Origin: Escarpia spicata
Lineage: Eukaryota; Annelida; Polychaeta; Sabellida; Siboglinidae
Assembly: GCA_963995525.1 (NCBI GenBank)
Contig: OZ023211.1
Span: 59,431,127 to 59,495,126 of the forward strand
Reading direction: 5' to 3'
DNA: 64,000 nt
Shown: in pieces, positions 56,149 through 64,000 of the stretch
How the letters are laid out: each line of letters starts with the position of its first letter
Position numbering within the stretch: the first letter of the stretch is position 1
Notes under the pieces: generated by a model
Database searches by the model: none
Told to the model about the DNA's origin: nothing
The model's input: only the letters and a program-made list of their open reading frames with translations
Program-made: the position numbers and the translations under genes

Positions 56149-56859
56149 TTTTGTTAATGGCAGGAATTCTTGCTAGATTCATCATACAAGGGATAAGAAA
56201 ATATGTGTATGTGGATGTCACCCTCGATCTTGAAGGTTATTTGAGGGTTACAAAATCAAACTTGTGTCAAAATATTTTAATTAATTAATTGACATCTTCT
56301 TGTACACACCGTTGCATAAAACCAAATATGTTATGATTGGTACATTATTGTCTGTGTCATTTTTACGTGTATTGTGTGTGTTATCAGGTGTTGAACTTTG
56401 ATTGTTTTCAGAAATATATGGGATAATCTAACATAAAAACGTGATTTTCTCAAATGTGTTTATCGCGTACACCAAAATTGTTTACACACCTTTGTAAACC
56501 TGTTTGTATATATTCTGTTGATATAATGTACATATTATTTATTACTACACATGCATTTGGTCGTGAAAGTCAAAGAACTTGCCCAAAATATGGTTAGGAT
56601 GTTGGAGAAGAGAGGTGGCAATCGCCGATTATAACTCTACTCGCAACACAGTCGACCAACTGTCAGGTGTTTAGAGGAAGGAGATAATTCAGTATTTCAA
56701 GGAGGAATAAAAAGGATCTGGTTGACATACGTGGAAACTATGGAGATTATGCTGGACATCATCAGGGCTGAGAGGATTGTCCGCTATGTAGAATCTTTCG
56801 CTGCAATTATTAGTTAACCACCTACGATCATACAAACTATGCCCTCCCGATGAAGAACA

Positions 56860-57400
56860 GTCTCTCTGGTAGATGTGAAACACCCCGAGAAGACAGCACC
56901 AGAGGTACATGCAGTATTCATTAAAGAAAACTTCGTTTTGAAGAAAACCAAAAGGCCCTTCAACCAAATTCCAGCTGATCAGCTAACTGAATTGATGTAT
57001 AGTTTATACAAGATGCATAATGGCATCATTGACCTTACAAGGGACGATCAAGCCAGGGATACGTTTTGCGTCACATGGTCAGAACGATTACGAATGTCAC
57101 AGTGCTCAAGATCCCCCGCCTTCAATTTGGAAGACGACAAGTAAGAGAACACGTTCAGCTGCTTTAATGGTATCCGCCACGGATGAAGCAAGGAAACGTG
57201 ACGCTGATGACCCAAAGAAGCTTCTCACAAAGTTATTGGTGTGTTCAGAGGAACTGACGGTGAATATGGAAACACTAACTTACAGGTGGGAGCGATTGTC
57301 ACGGACGCAAGAGTGGTGGTCTTTTAACCACTTTTTTTGTTCTCTGTCGACGGAGTTGCTTTTCTGTCAAGCGTTTGTATGTCAGCAGTTTCGTCGCTGA
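56860..57400 (+). pseudogene. Mobile-element gene relic, left arm copy
   Basis: The frame gives K-H-P-E-K-T-A-P-E, F-I-K-E-N-F-V-L-K-K-T, P-F-N-Q-I-P-A-D-Q and N-G-I-I-D-L-T-R-D. I recognise a protein often found in repeated elements of invertebrates, with the pattern F-x-K-G-N-F-V-V-x-K-T and D-Q-x-x-E. Its function is not known to me. A later frame (57220-57300) has L-T-K-L-L and may be its continuation. Stops and shifts are present. Confidence 0.5.
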
Positions 57401-58294
57401 CTTCATACAGGAGCTTACAGCAGAAATCGGATTGACACACAGGGTGACGACATGCCTTTAATACCTATGGCAACGACATACTCTGCTCCAAGTGACATGG
57501 TCAATAGTCAACTCATCTAACACCTAAAGACCAAGAAACATAGTAGGTTATCATCAACAACTGATTGAATAAACTACATGGTTTCATGACGCACCGAGGA
57601 AGCAACGTTCACAAAACCTTTGCAACTATACAATATACAAAACACTAACAACGTTGACAGAAAGCTGTTAATGCAATAGATTAACGGTATCACTACTGGA
57701 CGAAAAGTGGAAATGATGAATACCATGAACTTGTAGCTATCCCCAGTCCCGCTGTCTATAGCCACATTTGGAGGTGACATGAACTCAATACCAAAGGTAT
57801 AGCTGCCCAGTGTCTTGGTACTGCTGGACCTCGTGCACCCTTGGAACTTCCAGAAATAATCTGAAAGATGTACATAACCTGCGAATGATAACTTGCTCAG
57901 CTTCCACGCACTAACAGGAATTCAACATCAGCCTTTTGTAGTCGTGTTAAGATATCTTGCTTGTAAAATTTCCAGAACCAACCAGGGAATTGGTCACGAT
58001 GGGGAACTTGCACGGGCTGGATATGTTGTGTGTCACCTATTTTATGACACTCGCTCGTGAGTAGCAAACCGTCGATCCTGTCAGGATCCAACTCGTTGGG
58101 TCTGACGATGCTACCCTACTCTCGACCCTACAACTTCATATTGCAAACGCTAATCATCACGCAAAGATTTGGTTACAGGCATATTGAAAATAAATAGCTA
58201 CATCATCTCATTTCCACACTTATACGAGGAAGAAGGTATCATAATGCCTGTGTAAACGCGGCTATCCCCTATTATAGATGTCTGTGGATGCCAT
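57401..58294. other. Spacer of the inverted repeat
   Basis: No coding family was recognised here. The stretch separates the two arms. Confidence 0.35.
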
Positions 58295-58552
58295 TCAAAA
58301 TACAGGGCGGCTCGGCGAACTGGCTCGATCATTTTTTGTAATGCTGATGATACAATTATGCATCCTGGATGTGCTAGTAATTGGCTCAGTTGCCTGATCA
58401 GCAGGCACCTGGTTAAAGAGCCTTTTGGTTTTATTCACAACAGAATATTCTTTAATGAATAATGCACGAGTCTCTGGCGCTGTCTTCTCGGGGTGTTTCA
58501 CATCTGCCAAAGGAACTGTTCTCCATCGGGAGGGCATAGCTTGTATGGTCAT
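58295..58552 (-). pseudogene. Mobile-element gene relic, right arm copy
   Basis: On the minus strand, V-K-H-P-E-K-T-A-P-E, F-I-K-E-Y-S-V-V and F-N-Q-V-P-A-D-Q match the relic in the left arm. The copy breaks down near 58300, at the inner end of the arm. Confidence 0.5.
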
Positions 58553-59033
58553 AGATGGTTAGCCAATGTATAATTGCAGCGAAAGGTTCTATATAGTTGC
58601 CAAATCTTCTCAGCCCTGAGGATGTCCAGCATGATCTCCATAGTTTCCACGTATGTCAATCAGATCCTGAAATTTTTATTCCTCCATGAGACATTGACTT
58701 GTTTAGTTTCTCAAAACATCTTACAGTTGGTCGACTGTGTTGCGAGAAGAGTTCTAATCTGCGATTGCCACCTCTCTTCGTCAACATCCTAACTACATTT
58801 TGAGTAAGTTCTTTGATGTTCACGTCATGTTAATGATCAAATGCATGTGTATGATAAATAACATGTACATTATATCAACAAGAATATAAACAAACAGGCT
58901 TACAAAGGTGTGTAAACAAATTTGGTGTACGCAATAAACACATTTGAGAAGATCACGTTTTTATACTAGATTATCCCATATATTTATGAGAAAATTTAAA
59001 GTTCAACGCCTGATAACACAGACAACACATGTG

Positions 59034-59036
<3 letters not shown>

Positions 59037-59106
<70 letters not shown>
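59037..59106. repeat. (TA)n microsatellite in the right arm
   Basis: A pure TA run of about 70 bases lies inside the right arm of the inverted repeat. Confidence 0.97.
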
Positions 59107-59111
<5 letters not shown>

Positions 59112-59302
59112 ATATATTTGGTTTTATGCAACGGTGTGAATAAGAATATGTCAATTAATTAATAAAACTATTTTGACACAAGTTTGAGTTTGTGACCCTC
59201 AAATAACCTTCAAAATCGAGGGTGGCATTCACATATACCTATTTTCTTATCCCTTGTGTGATGGATCTAATATGAATTCCTCGTATTAACAAAAAATGAA
59301 GG

Positions 59303-59904
59303 TATGAACGCAGAGCATACTGTATTTTATGCAATGGCCAGGACGGGCTTAGTGCGGGTAGTGAGGTAACTGGCTGAGGCGATAATTACTTCCAGTTGTT
59401 TGGCTTAATAAAACCGCCCAGCGCCTTCAGCCAATCACGACATGTCAGGATTAGGCCCCAGCCTACGATTTGGATTATAGGTTAAGCTGCCACTTCCGCG
59501 TTAGGTATCTGTGTGTCATGTCGTGTATATCCTGATACTTCTAAATCCGCCCTACTCCCCACCTTTTTTGCCTAGGCACGTTTAGTTAAACAACTATTGT
59601 ACACCGTTGGTAGAAAAAGAAGTTGGAAAATGTCGCAACGCTTTCCCAAATTTCGGAATGAACACAGGGGCATACCCCCAAATCTTGAATGTGTTGGGTT
59701 TTTGTGCGTCGACAGGCTTTTTGTTTTACAAATGGTATATATGTTCTCTTATGTTTATACAGGATAGGCGGAATGGCCCCAACTTTTTGTAATTGCATGT
59801 GTCTATTGGTGGTGGAATGTTTGTATTGTTTGCTTAGGTTTATATTCATAGTGGTTAAAATAGATAAACGCAACCATTTATATTGTATGACGTTTGCGGG
59901 ATGA
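59303..59904. other. Intergenic DNA, no gene supported
   Basis: No motif-bearing frame was found. Confidence 0.4.
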
Positions 59905-60420
59905 CACCATTTCGAACATTTAACTCTTGACGATGATTCTGTTTGATCGACGCTCCAGACCTACTCCATCAACTAACAGCTCCACGTCATATCTCTTATT
60001 TGACGGGGAGAAGTTTCTTTCACACAGTGTATGATACGTACATATAAATGAAGTAGTTACAGGGTCATTGTAACTTTATGACTTTCGCGTTATTGCATAA
60101 AATCGAATATTCATCATTTCACGGTGACGTTATTTCAGCTTAGCTCCACTTGCACCATATCAGGTAACATCTCCATATCGTACCTCAGTTTGACGGGAGA
60201 CAATAAACTTTCCAAACATATATGACTAGGCCATGTTGCAATTAAATAAAGTAGATGAGCGACCGTTGTAATGCTAAGACGATTGCGGAAGCGCACAATT
60301 TCGAAAATTCATCTTTTGACGGTGACCTTGTTAGACCGTGGATTCACCTTACTGCGCCACTTGGCAGCTCTACGGCAGGCCCCATTGCGACGGGGAGATG
60401 TAGAGCTTTAAAATGATGTC
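59905..60420. repeat. Degenerate tandem repeat, about 195-bp unit, three copies
   Basis: Units start near 59912, 60104 and 60299. Shared words are TTCGAACATTT/ATCGAATATTC/TTCGAAAATTC, then TGACG(G/A)TGA, then CATATC or similar with TTTGACGGG(G)AG, and AAATRAAGTAG in the first two. Divergence is high, so the array is old. Confidence 0.65.
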
Positions 60421-60636
60421 ATGTTTGGATGTGTGGGGGAGGGCATTTAAATCGGTCCGACATGTGTAATTTTACCGCTCGCCTAAATATGTGCCCATTT
60501 GAGGCACAATTGGCATTAAATCCAATGCTCATGCGACCCTCTGTCGTCGTAGTTTTCGCCCTTGCCAAGCAAAACCACTCCACCGACTTTAGTAACGGTC
60601 TAGATCGTTAAAACACACAACTCTGTATAATAAAAT

Positions 60637-60900
60637 GTGTCGTCATCATCATCATTGTGTAGTAATGTCCCGTGGCTGGGCGAAGGCATGTCGTATCCAG
60701 ATCTGCCTGTCTTGCGCTATCCTCTGCCGGATGGTGCCTTTCCAGTACTCGTCTTGTTCGTCTCTCCACCGTCTCGCCGGTCTTCCTCTACATTGTCTCC
60801 CTTGGTAAGGTCTCCAGGTAGTGATACGAGATGTCAATCGGTTATCTCATAGCCTAATGACGTGTCCTGACCAGATCCACTTCTGTCTTCTAATTTGTTC
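60637..60900 (-). pseudogene. RTE-type LINE 3' end
   Basis: The minus strand encodes R-R-Q-K-W-I-W-S-G-H-V-I-R-L, then R-G-R-P-A-R-R-W-R-D and A-Q-D-R-Q-I-W, the C-terminal pattern of RTE/Nimb-like LINE ORF2 proteins. Just after the end lies a (ATG)n-type tail, read as ATCATCATCATC on the + strand at about 60641-60653, as expected for RTE. Confidence 0.75.
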
Positions 60901-62202
60901 TATCACATCTATGACCAACTATGTAAACATCACGATATCTTCACGATCGTGGAACTAGTGCAAATCTTCTGTTGTTTTGCAACAGTCATTATTATTAATG
61001 TTCAATAAGTAGACAATTAGGGATCTTCATTCTCTTATTCTTAATTTCATCTAAATTGCAGCAGCTCCCAATATCTTTTTTTTAAATACACTGTAAAGAT
61101 AATATATTTATCTATATAAAAATAACACAAACATATGATACACGCAAACAAAGACTGAGGAGCATGTCGTAACAGGTCAGGTGGTGACTTTGTAACATTG
61201 TTACAATTTGTCCCGAGGCGAACGTTAAAACTTGCCCCAACACCATGTCGCTCACGAAACACGCGATTGCAAAAAAACACAATTCAAATCCTGTTTGGCG
61301 GTTTATGTAAGAGTTGCAACAATATACTCATAACCACATATATCCACGAGAAAGCAGTAAAACATGAATTATGGATACACATACTCTTAACCTGAAAGTA
61401 TAGAGGAAGTCGGGAACAGTACATTTATTCTTTAAAATGGCGCAATTCGGTCGCGTGTCGACGGATTCACGTGATAGTACACGTGACTTGCTCAAATCTA
61501 CAGCCAACTTGCGAGTTAATTTGCATTATAATTTTTTTGCAGGCCCTCTATTAAAACTTACCCATGTTACAACTAGCCCCGGTCTCCCCTATTTGCTGTA
61601 TACGAAGTGTTTTGTATATCCTAATGCAAATACGTTTCTACTAGGTTCACAGGAAATAAAAGGTATCTTACTGCAGGAAAGCAGTTTACAATTATGTGAT
61701 TTGTATTGAACCCGCCACCTAAATTTAATGTCTGTTTTTGCAATTCTGTTTTATTTTATTTTGTGACTTGTCTCAATTTTTTCGAAGTTTAAACATTATT
61801 CGAATGATTCTTGTAAATTGACTTTTATTTGATGAAATAGCGTAAGAGTCAGCCATTATGTTTGACACCACTGTGTGAATCCAGGTGAGAGAGCTTCGTG
61901 TTACCCCTCTGCGTACAAATGTCATTTCATAGTTGGTTTGATATGCAAACAGGGATAGGTTTAATGTTATGTTTAGGGTTAAGTTTAGGGTCAGGGTTAG
62001 ATCGAAGGTTATGTTGAATGTACTTTTCACAACATTCACTTCGAGTGTTTGCGTGCATATGTACGTGGATGGGTTGCAAAAAGCCATCAAGTTGGACCCA
62101 AGCTCTCCGGTGTGCGACAAACGGTGGCGCCACACGACGGACACTGGATAATTCAGGCTAGATCTAGAACTGTCTCAAAATGTATTTTCAAATATATCAT
62201 TA
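60901..62202. other. Intergenic DNA with telomere-like and dispersed repeats
   Basis: GTTTAGGGTTAAGTTTAGGG and related words lie at 61968-62005. GGATGGGTTGCAAAAAGC near 62069 and GACAAACGGTGGCGCC near 62117 match the repeat near 51313-51600. An open frame at 61437-61709 (90 residues) has no recognised motif. Confidence 0.4.
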
Positions 62203-62990
62203 TTAGATTATCATGCATGTGCGCTTCAGTTTATGACATAATACCTTCATACATCGCGCACGGATGTTGGTCCACATTGCCGAGATCATCTGTGCAGTTT
62301 TCAGCCTTACGGATAGATACAAAAACAAATACAGGAAACTATTCACATTGCTTTCAAATAGCGAAGCTAAACATTTCCGATGGAACAATGTTGGTGACAT
62401 TTCGAATTATAAAATACACAAGAAGGGGAATACTAAGAGCCAACGACATGACACTTATAATAATAACATTTCTAGAGGACCGCATCGCCTGTGCCGTCAC
62501 GAAACCAGCGTTTCCGGTGCCGACGGTGACCGACTGTTCCGGGGCCGATATTTGACGATGTGTTCGCACCACCACGATGCAAATACGCACGGTGCTGTAG
62601 ACAATTGCGATTCCCGGGAGCATGACCGCGATCACGAAAGATGTCATGTAAAATGCCGCCACATCACGATCCTTCGAAAGTCGATTAGAACACATCATCG
62701 TATTCATTCCAATTGATGGTAATGTTAAAACTTGAGGCAGAACAAATACCGTTAATTGTCCAGAACAGTCCAATGATGGCTGCGAGTCAGTGACTGCTCG
62801 GAGCGAAGCGGATTCAAAATGATGATAGCCTTAGACACGGTCAGCCAATATAGGGTATACCTGGAGTTGGCGCCAAACCACCACGTAAAAAAGGCATGAA
62901 CATTCGGTAGGTATCTCAGCGTGTTGACAACGAGGGAGTTTGAGTAGTAAAGGAGACCGCGCTGGCCCCCGACTCGTGCCAAGATCAAAG
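62203..62990 (-). pseudogene. Rhodopsin-class GPCR relic (TM2/3 to TM7), frameshifted
   Basis: Four pieces in different minus-strand frames line up as a class A GPCR. TM3 with an L-Y-W-L-T-V-S-K-A-I-I-I-L-N-P-L block is at 62980-62780. TM4 with A-I-I-G-L-F-W-T-I is near 62790-62740. TM5 and TM6 (F-Y-M-T-S-F-V-I-A-V, R-N-V-I-I-I-S-V-M) are at 62680-62370. TM7 with N-S-F-L-Y-L-F-L-Y is near 62350-62300. At least three frame changes separate them. The N-terminus and TM1 are missing. The family resembles lophotrochozoan orphan or peptide receptors; the ligand is unknown. Sequencing indels are a possible alternative to decay. Confidence 0.65.
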
Positions 62991-63120
62991 GAGATCAAAG
63001 GCACCGCGGGTCACAAAGATCAACAAAGGTCAAGCAAGTTGACCCGGCACGATTGAAAAATCTACTTAAAAAAAATGAAATATCTTAAGTGGTTTTGACA
63101 GCTTACTTATAAAAAACGTT

Positions 63121-63790
63121 ATGATTGATGAGTGTGGCGAGACAGTACCATTTCACTGCTGCCCCCTAGCGACGCGGCTATACACTCTAGCGGTTATGTG
63201 TAGCGCCCCCTGGTGTAGCGAGATAGTACCATTTCACTACCCCCCTAGCGCCTCCTGGTGTCTTGTACTAGAAGGATACTCGTCTAGAAGGTTCGGAGAT
63301 GGTTATGCTAGTACGAAAGAAGGTTATATAGCGGTTATTTACCCTAGCGGTGGTATATTTCACCGAACTTATATAACGATATTAGTAGCGCCCTCTAGGT
63401 AACGGTTCTAGCACTTTGTATATGATAACAAGACCTTTGAACGGACCCCTTAGCTAGCGGCTATGCTATTCTTTCGCGCCATTCTTTTTTACAAACCTTC
63501 ACCCGGTATGACGCTTGTTGTTGTTGTTGACACCAAGCGTAATCGGTAACAGGCGTCCAAAGTCCATTGAACGATGCTGGCTGACTGGGCTGTATTGGAG
63601 AATAATGCTACTGTATTATTCATACTGTAACCTAGGTAGATGTAAGCTTGTCTTTATAGAGGATTCAGGACAACTAGTTGGAATATAGAGTTCAAACGGA
63701 TAATAACGCACTATAGCGGTTATGTATAGCCCTCCTAGCAACGCGGCTATACACCCCCTAGCGGCGGTTATGTGTAGCGCCCTGACACGA
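63121..63790. repeat. GC-rich region with recurring TAGCG / CCCCCTAGCG motifs
   Basis: GACAGTACCATTTCACT (63141) recurs as GATAGTACCATTTCACT (63221). ACGCGGCTATACAC with a following CTAGCGG and GGTTATGTGTAGCGCCC occurs near 63172 and near 63742. Several copies of GCGCCCCCTGGTG-like words fit the CTCF consensus on the minus strand. Confidence 0.65.
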
Positions 63791-63842
63791 CACACGAGAC
63801 GAGGCTATGACTGAGATGTGGTAGTCATTAGTCGACAGTATA

Positions 63843-64000
63843 ATGGAGTCTCCTATACAGTTCGGCGGTTCGGCATCGTATCTATCGAATTTCTACCCTT
63901 GTCGAGTCAAGGCGTACGGTCTAAGTTTCAAATCCGTCGAGCACGCTTATCAGTTTAGAAAAGCAATGTTTAATGAAGACACGAAAAGCGCGGTGTACAT
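63843..64000 (+). CDS. NADAR-domain protein, N-terminal part
   Basis: From the ATG at 63843 the frame is open to the window end (52 full codons). It encodes F-G-G-S-A-S-Y-L-S-N-F-Y-P-C, then S-F-K-S-V-E-H-A-Y-Q-F-R-K-A, the signature of the NADAR (YbiA-like) family. Such proteins act on ADP-ribose linkages: bacterial and phage relatives are N-glycosidases for riboflavin intermediates, and some remove ADP-ribose from DNA guanine. The conserved S-N-F and E-H-A-Y-Q residues of the active-site region are present. The rest of the gene lies beyond the window. It could be a host gene or part of a second virus-derived element; the GC-rich codon use allows either. Confidence 0.85.
   Translation, partial: MESPIQFGGSASYLSNFYPCRVKAYGLSFKSVEHAYQFRKAMFNEDTKSAVY

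Larger units (their letters stand above)
56143..59302. repeat. 3.1-kb imperfect inverted repeat
   Basis: The left arm (about 56143-57060) and right arm (about 58310-59302) are inverted copies. Shared words include AAGGTTATTTGAGGGT / ACCCTCAAATAACCTT, TTGCATAAAACCAAATAT / its inverse near 59112-59130, and both ends carry TTTTTGTTAAT. Each arm contains the same coding relic. The spacer is about 1.25 kb. The right arm also has a TA microsatellite absent from the left. Confidence 0.8.

Noticed and set aside
61437..61709. 90-codon open frame as a gene
   Set aside because: No motif, no context, and the composition is like the neighbouring non-coding DNA.

Overview
The window is animal genomic DNA. 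It reads best as a lophotrochozoan, most likely a mollusc, although no diagnostic host marker is present. The evidence is a two-exon, DXD-motif Golgi-type glycosyltransferase of a kind expanded in molluscs, AT-rich gene-poor DNA, many non-LTR retrotransposon copies, and a Polinton/Maverick element.

Region 1 (1-8153) is the right-hand part of a Polinton (adintovirus-like integrating DNA virus). All its genes lie on the + strand, are tightly packed and are unbroken: the 3' end of protein-primed DNA polymerase B, a small membrane protein, packaging ATPase, pX-like protein, a conserved unknown with an alanine tract, a chromodomain integrase, a membrane protein, a penton-like minor capsid protein, a basic virion protein, major capsid protein and an adenain-like protease. 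A tandem-repeat-rich terminal region follows. The left part lies outside the window. These genes supply replication (PolB), integration (integrase), capsid building (MCP, penton), DNA packaging (ATPase) and maturation (protease).

Region 2 (8154-28461) is AT-rich host DNA. It holds a SINE, a non-autonomous hAT-like element with a near-perfect 8-bp target duplication, a pogo/Tigger-like terminal repeat pair enclosing a LINE fragment and a 453-bp MITE, a nearly complete but decayed CR1-type LINE (18840-23040) with an SGNH-hydrolase ORF1, and several microsatellites.

Region 3 (28462-47870) is a minus-strand host glycosyltransferase gene. Exon A (47201-47825 or 47870) and exon B (28462-28955) are joined in phase across an 18.2-kb GT-AG intron. 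The intron is filled with retroelements: a LINE split by a gag-protease fragment between 143-bp direct repeats, two LINEs meeting tail to tail, and copies of one LINE family whose 3' ends share a covarying hairpin.

Region 4 (47871-63120) holds another copy of that LINE family, microsatellites, a small TIR element, fragments of LINE and Gypsy-type elements, a 3.1-kb imperfect inverted repeat, a degenerate 195-bp tandem repeat, an RTE-type LINE tail and a frameshifted rhodopsin-class GPCR relic.

Region 5 (63121-64000) is GC-richer. It has repeated motifs resembling CTCF sites and ends inside a NADAR-domain gene that continues past the window.
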